Notes: a model not told the origin generated them from the letters alone. Positions 1 to 6,621 are shown, numbered from the stretch's first letter. The stretch is DNA of 16,038 nucleotides from Actinomycetes bacterium (GCA_023386365.1 JAEWJX010000061.1:1-16038), one strand, 5' to 3'. Program-made: numbers and translations.

Positions 1-298
1 CGGCCGCGCCGCCGCCGGGGGCGCCGGGCGGCTGGGCGCCCGCGGCCCGGATTCCGCGGATGTCGGCGAGTGCGTCGCATGCTGCCCCGTCGATCCGGTC
101 GGGCGCTGTGAGGGTGACGATCGAGGCGCCTGACGTGCGGAAGCGTTCCGCCGCATCGGTGATCACCCGCACCGCCAGCAGGTCGGCGGCCGCGAGCGCG
201 AGGAGCAGCAGCGCGAGCACAAGCCCGAAGGTTCCGGCGCGGGCGGTTCCCGAACGGGTGTCGCGGTAGGCCTCGCGGGTGATCGAGGTGAACCTCAT
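1..298 (-). CDS. ABC transporter permease, FtsX/MacB-like (N-terminal part, cut by window edge)
   Basis: Only the first 99 codons are present; the gene runs off the left edge. The protein starts MRFTSITREAYRDT, a short amphipathic segment typical of FtsX/MacB-type permeases, followed by one strong membrane segment at about residues 23-42 (GTFGLVLALLLLALAAADLL). An extracytoplasmic stretch follows (VRVITDAAERFRTSGASIV), like the start of a MacB periplasmic domain. The start ATG overlaps the stop of the ATPase gene as ATGA, so the two are probably translated together and form one transporter. The last visible part is rich in Gly, Ala and Pro. The role (peptide export or self-protection) is inferred from the operon; the family call rests on topology and context because the diagnostic C-terminal membrane segments are missing. 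Confidence 0.75.
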   Translation of the reverse strand, partial: MRFTSITREAYRDTRSGTARAGTFGLVLALLLLALAAADLLAVRVITDAAERFRTSGASIVTLTAPDRIDGAACDALADIRGIRAAGAQPPGAPGGGAA

Positions 299-909
299 GC
301 GGCGGTTTCCGCACGGTTGAGGCGGCGGAGATCGATGTGGTCGGTGCAGGCGTCGCGGGTGCGTTCGTCGTGGGTCGCCACCACCACAGTGACGCCGTCG
401 GTGGCAAGTTGCGCGAGTGCTGCGTTTACGTCGGCAGCGGATCGCATGTCGAGTTGGGCGGTCGGCTCGTCCACGAGGAACAGCCCGGGGTAGGAGGCGA
501 TCCCGCGGGCGAGCATCAGTCGCTGCGCTTCCCCGCCGGAGAGCGCCCGGTAGGGGCGGGTCGCGAGGTGGGCGATGCCGAAGCGGGCGAGGATCTGTGC
601 CGCCTCGGCATCGGCCTTCTCGGGGCGCGCGCCTGCAGCGAGCAACGGGAGGGCGACGTGGTCCGCGGCGGTGCGGTGGGCGGCGCCGTGCGGGTTCTGG
701 AAGACCCAGCCGATTCGTTCACCTCCGGACCGCTCGATGGTTCCTTCGGCCGGGGTGGTCCATCCGGCGAGCAGGCTCAGCAGGGTGCTCTTGCCGGAGC
801 CGGAGGGTCCGGTGAGTGAGTAGACGCGGCCCGGTTCGAAGGTGAGCTGGAGTCCGCGGAACAGCCACGGGCCGTCACCGAAGCGGTGGCCGAGTCCGCG
901 CGTCGTCAC
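295..909 (-). CDS. ABC transporter ATP-binding protein (LolD/MacB-type)
   Basis: About 204 residues, the size of a bare nucleotide-binding domain. All motifs are seen: Walker A GPSGSGKST near residues 34-42, Q-loop VFQNPHGA near 69-76, signature LSGGEAQR at 123-130, Walker B LFLVDEPT at 143-150, and the switch histidine in VVVATHD near 180. It would hydrolyse ATP at the inner face of the membrane to drive the permease encoded next. I chose the GTG at 909 because it overlaps the adaptor stop as GTGA, like the other junctions here; GTG at 915 is an alternative with a GAGG box 4 nt upstream. Sequence resembles the LolD/MacB/FtsE group that works with FtsX-like permeases rather than importer ATPases. 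Its substrate is unknown; the peptide at the head of the operon is the obvious candidate. Confidence 0.93.
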   Translation of the reverse strand: MTTRGLGHRFGDGPWLFRGLQLTFEPGRVYSLTGPSGSGKSTLLSLLAGWTTPAEGTIERSGGERIGWVFQNPHGAAHRTAADHVALPLLAAGARPEKADAEAAQILARFGIAHLATRPYRALSGGEAQRLMLARGIASYPGLFLVDEPTAQLDMRSAADVNAALAQLATDGVTVVVATHDERTRDACTDHIDLRRLNRAETAA

Positions 910-1940
910 CTGCACGTCGCCTCGCTCTGGGGCGAGAAGTCGATCGTTTTCGGGGGCGTGTCGGTTTCGAAGACGGCGAAGGTCTGCCCGAGTTCGGAGC
1001 CCATGATGCGCACGGCGAGGGGCTCGCCGTCGCTGGTGACGCATCCGTGCCCGCCGTCGAGCGCGTAGAGCGCGGCCGGGGGCAGCACGGACACGGGGAT
1101 GGGTGCCGCGAGCACGAAGGCGGCACTGAGGGTGGTCGATTCGGCCCGCATCTCCCGCATGAATGCGTCGGATGCGGAGAGCGTTGCGAGCGCGTCCGGG
1201 TCGCTGATGCGGCCCGTGGCGTCCACCGGGTACGAGTCGCCCTCGACGGTGACGACCCGCTCGCCGTCGACGAGCGCGTCGGGCATGCGACTGATGGCGG
1301 CGCCCGCGAGTCCGCTGTTGAGTGTGCCGATCGGGTCCCCCGCCGCGATCTCGGCGCCCGTGGTGGCTTCGCAGGCGGTGACGGTGACCTCGGGCGCCGG
1401 AAGCCAGAGCACGCGCGAGGCCGGTAGGCCCGATGCGAGCTCGGGGTCTTTCGGCGCGGCGAGGAGGTCCCGGACTGCGCGCAGCTCACTGCGGCCGAAC
1501 ACGCCGTCGGGCGCGACGTCGTGGCCGAGCCGCCGCAACTCGTCTTGGAGGGCACCTACGTCGGCACCGCGGTCGCCGTGTGTCAGGTCGCGCCACAGCG
1601 GGACCGCGGTTGCGAGGTTGAGTGCCGGCGATCCGTCGATTGAGATGTTCGACGCACCCGACGCGAAGGTGCTCCCCGCGTGGCACGTCAGTGCGGTGAT
1701 GCGCCCGGATGCGGACGAGGCGAGTGACGACTCCGGCTCAAGGCTGAGCGCCAGTTCGACCGTGCGGCGGTCGTCGTACTCGCGCTGGGTCACGGGCACC
1801 GGGCCGACGGGTGCGGCTGTGGCGAGCGTCGCGGGTGTCTCATCGATCTGCAGAAGCAGGCCCGCCGCGAGGCCCACGGATGCGGTGACCGCCAGCGCCG
1901 CGGCGGCGATTCCGCCCCGCACCCACCGGTCGCGGGTCAT
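906..1940 (-). CDS. Membrane-anchored efflux adaptor with peptidoglycan-binding domain
   Basis: 344 residues. A single N-terminal membrane segment (about residues 10-30) after MTRDRWVRGG places the rest outside the cell. Residues about 118-160 (LTHGDRGADVGALQDELRRLG..DGVFG) match a PG_binding_1 domain, which binds cell-wall peptidoglycan. The C-terminal part contains VSVLPPAALYALDGGHGCV near 283-301, like the last beta-barrel of HlyD/MacA-type membrane fusion proteins. This layout is known in Gram-positive bacteria as the adaptor of MacB-like tripartite transporters. Start ATG at 1940 overlaps the lipoprotein stop as ATGA; the stop overlaps the ATPase start as GTGA. It probably links the ABC transporter to the cell wall. 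Cysteines near 86, 190, 300 and 343 could form disulfides outside the cell. Confidence 0.82.
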   Translation of the reverse strand: MTRDRWVRGGIAAAALAVTASVGLAAGLLLQIDETPATLATAAPVGPVPVTQREYDDRRTVELALSLEPESSLASSASGRITALTCHAGSTFASGASNISIDGSPALNLATAVPLWRDLTHGDRGADVGALQDELRRLGHDVAPDGVFGRSELRAVRDLLAAPKDPELASGLPASRVLWLPAPEVTVTACEATTGAEIAAGDPIGTLNSGLAGAAISRMPDALVDGERVVTVEGDSYPVDATGRISDPDALATLSASDAFMREMRAESTTLSAAFVLAAPIPVSVLPPAALYALDGGHGCVTSDGEPLAVRIMGSELGQTFAVFETDTPPKTIDFSPQSEATCR

Positions 1941-2539
1941 CCGAAGAGTCCGAGCGGGTCGTGGTTGCATTTCATGTCGGCGACCTGTCCCGCGGCCGGG
2001 TCGATGAACGGGATGGTGCCGTTCGTCGAGTCTTCCGCGTACGCGGCGGCGTCGTAGGACGGATCGACGACGCCTTCCCTCACCAGGCAGGCGGCCATGA
2101 TCGTGTCCTCGTCGAGGTTCTGCGGGTTGCGTCGAATCCACGAATGCAGCGCCCCCACGGTGCCTTCCCCTGACTCGGTGGAGCAGTCGAGCATTTGGTC
2201 GCCGGTGGTGTCCTCGTCGTACCCACCGGGGGGCATGAGGCTGAGCGAACCATCCGGGCCGAACTCGATTTCGGAGAAGCCGAGTGCGGTGAGGCAACTT
2301 GTCATCCGATTCCGGACTTCGGCGAGCTCCTGGTCGGAGATCACACCGTCGGCGAGCGCCGCACGCTCGAAGTCCGTTGTCGTCCAGGTATAGACGTCAG
2401 CGAACTCCGCGGCCCATGGCCCCGCGAAGGCCGGCACCTCGCCGGAATGGGGTGGATCCGCGGCCGGCGCGGCCGTGCACCCGGCGAGTATGCCGAGCGC
2501 GACGACCACACCGACGACGGTGGGGGAACTCGAGCTCAC
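1937..2539 (-). CDS. Putative lipoprotein, unknown function
   Basis: 200 residues with a clear lipoprotein signal: hydrophobic segment 7-20 and lipobox LAGC with the lipidated cysteine at 21. The mature part is acidic and holds four more cysteines (82, 119, 151, 191), enough for two disulfides. A helical stretch around residues 55-85 (DFERAALADGVISDQELAEVRNRM) precedes a Gly/Asp-rich section. I do not recognise a named family. The start is a GTG at 2539 that overlaps the stop of the peptide gene as GTGA, and the stop overlaps the adaptor start as ATGA. Its position between a bacteriocin-like peptide and a transporter makes an immunity protein or a substrate receptor the natural guesses, but nothing in the sequence proves either. 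Confidence 0.8.
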   Translation of the reverse strand: MSSSSPTVVGVVVALGILAGCTAAPAADPPHSGEVPAFAGPWAAEFADVYTWTTTDFERAALADGVISDQELAEVRNRMTSCLTALGFSEIEFGPDGSLSLMPPGGYDEDTTGDQMLDCSTESGEGTVGALHSWIRRNPQNLDEDTIMAACLVREGVVDPSYDAAAYAEDSTNGTIPFIDPAAGQVADMKCNHDPLGLFG

Positions 2540-2820
2540 GCGTACTTAACCTCGAAGCCGTACTTCGTGGCTCCCGCCCAGCAGGCGGACTGCTTGGACG
2601 TGCCGCCCTTTCCTACCCATGCGCCGTACTTGGTGACGCCATTGCTGAGCACGCTGAGATGCCGCGCGGACTTGCATGTGACGTTCTTCACCGACCACCA
2701 CCCCAGGTTCGAGACGCTGCACGACGCAGCGGCGGCCGGCTCGGGAGCGACGAGGTTCGATGCGGTGAGCCCTCCCGCGGCCAACGCGACGGCGGCGAGG
2801 AAAGTGGCGGTCTTGTTCAT
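2536..2820 (-). CDS. Small secreted cationic peptide, bacteriocin-like (possibly lactococcin 972-like)
   Basis: 94 residues. ATG at 2820 is preceded by a strong Shine-Dalgarno (GAAAGGGAA), which decides the start over upstream candidates. A Sec signal peptide (MNKTATF, hydrophobic to about 25) ends in PEPAAAAS, with cleavage likely after Ala31 or Ala32. The mature part is about 62 residues, strongly basic (seven Lys, one Arg, one acidic residue), rich in aromatics (W41, W42, W68, W81, Y65, Y87, F89, Y93), with three cysteines (34, 49, 80). The motif TKYG appears twice, at 63-66 and 85-88. Size, charge, signal peptide and a following ABC transporter resemble the lactococcin 972 family, but the match I can see is loose (YGAWVGKGGTSKQSACWAG region). 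It could instead be another small secreted wall-active or signalling peptide. Confidence 0.75.
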   Translation of the reverse strand: MNKTATFLAAVALAAGGLTASNLVAPEPAAAASCSVSNLGWWSVKNVTCKSARHLSVLSNGVTKYGAWVGKGGTSKQSACWAGATKYGFEVKYA

Positions 2821-2857
2821 TGAGTTCCCTTTCGATGGTGGTTCCGGCGGACCGGAG

Positions 2858-2873
2858 TAGACGGCCTCGTCTA
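2858..2873 (-). promoter_or_regulatory. Small inverted repeat in the leader of the peptide gene
   Basis: TAGACG-gcct-CGTCTA is a 6-bp perfect inverted repeat with a 4-nt centre, starting 38 nt upstream of the peptide start codon and between the direct repeats and the ribosome binding site. It could be an operator or a short leader hairpin. No partner copy is seen before the surface-protein operon. Confidence 0.35.
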
Positions 2874-2916
2874 TCTCCTCGCGGATCGCGCCGCCGCGGC
2901 GACGAGACAGCGACAT

Positions 2917-2965
2917 TTGGGTAGTGATGCGGCGCAAGTTGAGTAGTTCGGCCGCCACTACTCAC
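2917..2965 (-). promoter_or_regulatory. Paired direct repeats upstream of peptide/ABC operon
   Basis: On the plus strand TTGGGTAGT (2917-2925) is followed after 13 nt by TTGAGTAGT (2939-2947); read toward the operon this is ACTACTCAA-N13-ACTACCCAA. The 22-bp period puts both half-sites on the same face of the helix. A third half-site in opposite orientation, ACTACTCAC (2957-2965), follows after 9 nt and makes an inverted repeat with 2940-2947. The same pair with the same 13-nt spacer occurs at 6504-6534 before another operon. Nine-base direct repeats with a 12-13 nt spacer are typical of LytTR-type response regulators, but no regulator gene is in the window, so the binding protein is unknown. 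Confidence 0.7.
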
Positions 2966-3003
2966 GCGCCGGTGGCCCTCCTTGTACGGAGAGCCACCGG
3001 CGC
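2966..3003 (-). terminator. Strong hairpin terminator after the surface-protein gene
   Basis: Eleven perfect base pairs (GCGCCGGTGGC, 2966-2976, with 2993-3003), one mismatch, then four more pairs around a TTGTAC loop. It begins 6 nt after the stop of the surface-protein gene. No T-run follows on the minus strand, which is common in actinobacteria. It separates that gene from the control region of the peptide operon. Confidence 0.8.
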
Positions 3004-3009
3004 ATGGCG

Positions 3010-5232
3010 TCAGTCGGCGGTGGGGCCGGCTCGATGCGCCGCCGACGAGCGCCGCGGGCGCCGCGGCTGCACGACGATCAGCGCGACGATGCCGAGCAGC
3101 AGGGCGCCCGCCGCGATGCCCGCGAACATCAGCGCCAGCTGGTCGTCCGCGCCGGTGGTCGCCAGCTTCGGAACCTTCACGACCGTGGTCTCGTTCTCGA
3201 GACCGCACGCCCCCTCGTGGACGACCTCGCCATCCGCGTCGGTGTACGTCTCGATCCACCAGTAGGTGCCCGGCTTGAGCCGGGTCTCGCCCGACTCGAC
3301 CTCGAGACCGTCGACGACGCCCGGAGTGAGTACCTGGCGGTCTCCGGACCACACCCGGTTGTCCTCCGTGCAGATCGGATCGCCTCCGTCGCCGAACGCC
3401 TCCCGGAATGCGGCGAAGGCGATGCCGTCACCGGCTTCGACGGTGCCCCACACGGTAGCCGTGTCGTGAACCGGGTCGGAGGGCAGTACATCCGTCTGAG
3501 CCAGCGTCTCTACGAGCACCCGCTCGATGACAGTGCGCTCCGACACGGGACCGCACGGCGCCGTCCACACGACCACGCCATCCGCGTCGAGGATCTCGAA
3601 AACCCAATCGATGACACCCACCGGCAGAGACGTGACCGCGGGTGACGTGGTCACCGCGGATGCCGGCTGCGGGTCGGAGGAGTAGATGCGGTTCTCGGGT
3701 GTGCACACCGCCGCAGGGTCGATCGCCTCCGGGTCGTCGGAGACGAAGAGCGGCTCATCGGATGCGGGCCGCTCGTAGGCGTGGAACCGCACCTGAGCGC
3801 CCGCGAAGATCAGTCCCTCGAGGTTCGCGACATCGACCACCGGCAGACCGAGCGCCTGCAGCGGCGTGGCCTGCGACCTGCCCGTCGGCGCCACCGTGGA
3901 GATCTCGGAGGCGACACCCCAGCCGTCGGTCCACGCGTAGTCGGTCGGCAGCAGAGCTTGCACCACCGGCAGCTGGGCGGCGGCATCGATCGTCGACACC
4001 GCGACGTACTGGTACCCGGTCTCGACACGCTCCTCCGTTGTCACCGTGTACGGGACCGTCGGCCCCTCCGCAGCTGACGTCGCGACGTCGAACTCGGCGA
4101 AGACGCGCGCATCTGCGGGCATCTCACCTGGGGTGATCGAGGCTTCCTGAGTCGAGTAGACGGTGACTCGAGCAGTGACTGGCGCGTATTCGCCAACCGC
4201 ATTACGCGGCCAGGAGTTGCGAAGCCCCGAGGATGGATCTTCGCTGACATCGAACAGGAATGTGTCCACAAAGGGCTCCCCCGCCGCGGGATACCGCTCG
4301 GCGACCTGGGAGGTGAGCACCGGCACGAAGGCAGTGGACCGAGCGACCGGGTCGCGCGCTTCCAGGTGAATGGCGGTCGCGCGTTCACCAGGACCCGCCA
4401 GGATCTGCTGACCCGGCGCGCTCGTGTGAATGTTCACGTTGGCGACGAATCCGTCGCGGGGCCAGTCACCGAAGGCTTCCACCTTGTACGGTGCACCGTC
4501 GACGGGGGGAACCCCTCGAATGTTGAGGGTGGCCCCGTCGACGACCCCCGCGATCGTACTGGTGCCGGTCGCCTCGAACACGGCGTTCGTCAATCGCACC
4601 GTGCCGGCGCTCGTGGTCGGTACGGATACCTTCAGCGTGCCCTTGTAATGGTCCAACTGGTCGACGTGGATTGCCAGAACTCCTGGGGATCCGGTCACGG
4701 GCACGGCTGAAATAGCCGCGGCCTGGCGCCGGATCTCATTGAGGTTCGCGAGGATTGCGTTGCGCTGGCTCGCCGGGGCCCGATACACGTACCAGGTGTC
4801 GCCCGACTGTCCGTGTGAGTTGTATTCCGCGGTTGCCGCGACCGACCACACGAACAGGTGCACAGCGGCGGCCATGTTGGGGTCGGTGGTCTGGCCGTGC
4901 GTCGTGATCGCCCAATTGATCCGTGCTGCGTCGTCCGGGTCGGCCGTCCACTGCTGGAGGCCCACCTCGGTGGTGGCGCCGACCGGCTCGCTCTTGCCCG
5001 GCTCCAGGCAGTAGAGGTACGCCCCGCCCGCCGAGTACGACCCCAGCCAGTCACCGGCGCCCGACCGGTAGCCGAAGCCCGCGCTGGCGGCCTGGGCGCC
5101 GGGTACCGCGGCGGGCATCACCGCCGTGCCGAGCGCGATCGCGAGCACTCCGACCGTCGCGAGGAGCGTCCGCCAGCGACTGCGCGCCGTCTTGAGTCCC
5201 CGTCTTGGGGCATGCTTGTTGTTGCCAATCAT
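3010..5232 (-). CDS. Sortase-anchored surface protein with thioester-domain-like N-terminus (LATTG)
   Basis: 740 residues. ATG at 5232 follows AAAGGAAAGGAACC, a good ribosome binding site. The signal peptide has Arg pairs at 10-11 and 20-21, a hydrophobic core 22-45 and AQAAS near 46-50. Residues 50-180 (GAYLYCLEPGK at 70-80, AAAVHLFVW at 121-129) resemble the thioester domains of Gram-positive adhesins, where a Cys and a Gln form an internal bond; here Cys75 is kept but His125 stands where Gln would be expected. A long beta-rich middle follows, like the stalk of SpaA-type adhesins. Two related modules near the C-terminus start at Cys510 (CTPENRIYSSD) and Cys621 (CTEDNRVWSGD) and each ends in a second Cys (560, 676). 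LATTG at 690-694, a membrane helix to about 721 and an Arg-rich tail form a class E-type sortase signal. It is probably displayed on the cell wall. Confidence 0.88.
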   Translation of the reverse strand: MIGNNKHAPRRGLKTARSRWRTLLATVGVLAIALGTAVMPAAVPGAQAASAGFGYRSGAGDWLGSYSAGGAYLYCLEPGKSEPVGATTEVGLQQWTADPDDAARINWAITTHGQTTDPNMAAAVHLFVWSVAATAEYNSHGQSGDTWYVYRAPASQRNAILANLNEIRRQAAAISAVPVTGSPGVLAIHVDQLDHYKGTLKVSVPTTSAGTVRLTNAVFEATGTSTIAGVVDGATLNIRGVPPVDGAPYKVEAFGDWPRDGFVANVNIHTSAPGQQILAGPGERATAIHLEARDPVARSTAFVPVLTSQVAERYPAAGEPFVDTFLFDVSEDPSSGLRNSWPRNAVGEYAPVTARVTVYSTQEASITPGEMPADARVFAEFDVATSAAEGPTVPYTVTTEERVETGYQYVAVSTIDAAAQLPVVQALLPTDYAWTDGWGVASEISTVAPTGRSQATPLQALGLPVVDVANLEGLIFAGAQVRFHAYERPASDEPLFVSDDPEAIDPAAVCTPENRIYSSDPQPASAVTTSPAVTSLPVGVIDWVFEILDADGVVVWTAPCGPVSERTVIERVLVETLAQTDVLPSDPVHDTATVWGTVEAGDGIAFAAFREAFGDGGDPICTEDNRVWSGDRQVLTPGVVDGLEVESGETRLKPGTYWWIETYTDADGEVVHEGACGLENETTVVKVPKLATTGADDQLALMFAGIAAGALLLGIVALIVVQPRRPRRSSAAHRAGPTAD

Positions 5233-5284
5233 GTGATTGGTTCCTTTCCTTTGATTCGCCTGGACAGACGTTCTTTGGGAGGAC

Positions 5285-5314
5285 GGTGGGGAGAGGCTGC
5301 AACCTCTCCCCACC
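5285..5314 (-). terminator. Perfect 12-bp intercistronic hairpin
   Basis: GGTGGGGAGAGG (5285-5296), loop CTGCAA, and CCTCTCCCCACC (5303-5314) form an uninterrupted 12-bp stem, 9 nt after the stop of the helical secreted protein and about 50 nt before the start of the surface protein. There is no T-run on the minus strand. It could stop part of the transcripts or protect the upstream mRNA, giving more of the first protein than of the second. Confidence 0.7.
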
Positions 5315-5323
5315 ACCCCTGGT

Positions 5324-6355
5324 TCACCAGCTGCAGAGATAGACGACCATCCAGTCGCCATCCATCCGGTAGTCGTAGGGATATGGGACGGAGCCGATGA
5401 TGGACGTCCCGCCCGGACCCGGGTCTGCCCGGTAGAACTCCGGGCCGAGAAGGCACCCGGGTGTGTACGGACCGCGCGGCTCGACGTGACGACCGGTGTC
5501 GTATGAGGGCAGCGGTGCCATGGATCCACCGCCCGACGTGCCACCGCCTCCGTGCGTCGACCCACCGCCACCACCGCCCCCGCGCGATCTACCCGACGTC
5601 CGAGGAGTGGACGCCGCGTTCTTCGCTGCTGCTGCGGCCGCCTCTTCCGCGGCGATGCGTTCCTGCTCCGCCTGGTGCGACGCGCGCAGCGCCTCGACCG
5701 CATCCGCGTATGCGCCGAGCGCCGCGACGGTGTCCCCTTCGGCTGCGAGGGCAGCGGAGGTCGCAGTTGCCGCATCCCGGGTCTCCGGTGTCGCCGAGGT
5801 GTGGGCGGCCAGCAGCTGCTCCGTTCCGGCCACCGCCGAATCTCTTGTCGCCACCAGCAGCGCCTCCGCCGCTTCGACGATCGAGACGAAGTAGTCCGCC
5901 GGCGCGACGACGCGCTCACGGGCGGTGCGCCATCCCGTCGCGAGTTCGGTCGCGTCGGCGAGCGCCGCGCGCCCCGCCGGCCAGTCGTTCTCGTCCGGGA
6001 TGCGGGGGATGCGGCCGGCCGGTCCCGCCGCCGGTTCCGCGATTCCGTGCGAGGCCGCCACGTCGCGTCCGACGGCGAGGGTTCGCCCGAACGCGTCGAG
6101 GGTCGAGGGGTCGACGGCACCTGTCAGGCGCGCCAGCGTGGGCGACACCGCGGCCACATCGTCGAAACGCGCCACGGCAGCCTCGAGGCGGTAGCGGGCG
6201 TCCTGGTAGTCGGCGTGCGCATTGTCCGCGTGATCGATCTGCTCCGTCGCCTCCAGCACCTGCCCCGCATGCTCGACCGACGCCGTCGCCGCCAGACCAC
6301 CCCCTGCAAGGGCCACCGCCGCCACCGCACCCACGACCGTTCGCGTCGTCCTCAT
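5324..6355 (-). CDS. Secreted helical, glycine-rich protein, unknown function
   Basis: 343 residues. ATG at 6355 follows AGGAGGAGCAGAA, a near-perfect ribosome binding site. A signal peptide spans about 1-26 (MRTTRTVVGAVAAVALAGGG..). Residues 30-245 are Ala/Glu-rich and strongly helical, ending in a likely coiled coil (HQAEQERIAAEEAAAAAAK at 227-245). A Gly/Ser linker rich in G runs at about 254-278, then a compact C-terminal piece (285-343) rich in Pro, Tyr and Trp with two cysteines (301, 341) that could pair. I do not recognise the family. It lacks a sorting signal, so it is probably released or held in the wall by association. It lies upstream of the surface protein in the same orientation behind a regulatory repeat and probably shares its transcript. 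Confidence 0.82.
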   Translation of the reverse strand: MRTTRTVVGAVAAVALAGGGLAATASVEHAGQVLEATEQIDHADNAHADYQDARYRLEAAVARFDDVAAVSPTLARLTGAVDPSTLDAFGRTLAVGRDVAASHGIAEPAAGPAGRIPRIPDENDWPAGRAALADATELATGWRTARERVVAPADYFVSIVEAAEALLVATRDSAVAGTEQLLAAHTSATPETRDAATATSAALAAEGDTVAALGAYADAVEALRASHQAEQERIAAEEAAAAAAKNAASTPRTSGRSRGGGGGGGSTHGGGGTSGGGSMAPLPSYDTGRHVEPRGPYTPGCLLGPEFYRADPGPGGTSIIGSVPYPYDYRMDGDWMVVYLCSW

Positions 6356-6503
6356 TTCTGCTCCTCCTGTCGTCGGGCCGGTGCGCTCTGCGCCATGCCC
6401 CAGAGCCATTGGAGAGGGCGAAACGGGCGCGAGCGGCGGAGTGCACAGGTTTCGGAGAAAGTTGAGTGGACCGGATTCTCGATGCCGCGTCTCGTCCGCG
6501 AAC

Positions 6504-6534
6504 TTGGGTAGTTGCGGGCACGGTTTTGAGTAGT
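6504..6534 (-). promoter_or_regulatory. Paired direct repeats upstream of surface-protein operon
   Basis: TTGGGTAGT (6504-6512), 13 nt, TTGAGTAGT (6526-6534) on the plus strand. Both half-sites and the spacer length are identical to those before the peptide operon at 2917-2947, while the spacer sequence differs, which is what a protein binding site shows. The site lies 149 nt upstream of the start codon at 6355, leaving a long leader in which I see no clear -10 box (GAGAAT at about 6476-6481 on the minus strand is a weak candidate). It also lies about 100 nt upstream of the divergent MFS gene. Confidence 0.7.
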
Positions 6535-6621
6535 CCCGAACGCCCAACCGGGGTGCCTCTCTCGTAGGATGCGGCTCCGCGTGTCACGCCGCCGCGACAC
6601 CGCGCGTTCACCGGCCGGCAG

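Noticed and set aside
2536..2958. A longer 140-residue version of the small peptide
   Set aside because: It would cover the direct repeats and the 5' region, lacks a ribosome binding site, and puts the signal peptide in the middle of the protein. The ATG at 2820 with GAAAGGGAA is clearly better.
3010..6120. Extending the surface-protein gene upstream to give 1036 residues
   Set aside because: The extra N-terminal part is Arg-rich shadow of the upstream gene in another frame and crosses the 12-bp hairpin. The ATG at 5232 has a strong ribosome binding site and is followed at once by a signal peptide.
2917..6534. The two repeat pairs as ends of a transposon or a duplicated segment
   Set aside because: They are in the same orientation, their flanks and spacers are unrelated, and no transposase or target duplication is seen. 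Regulatory sites explain them better.
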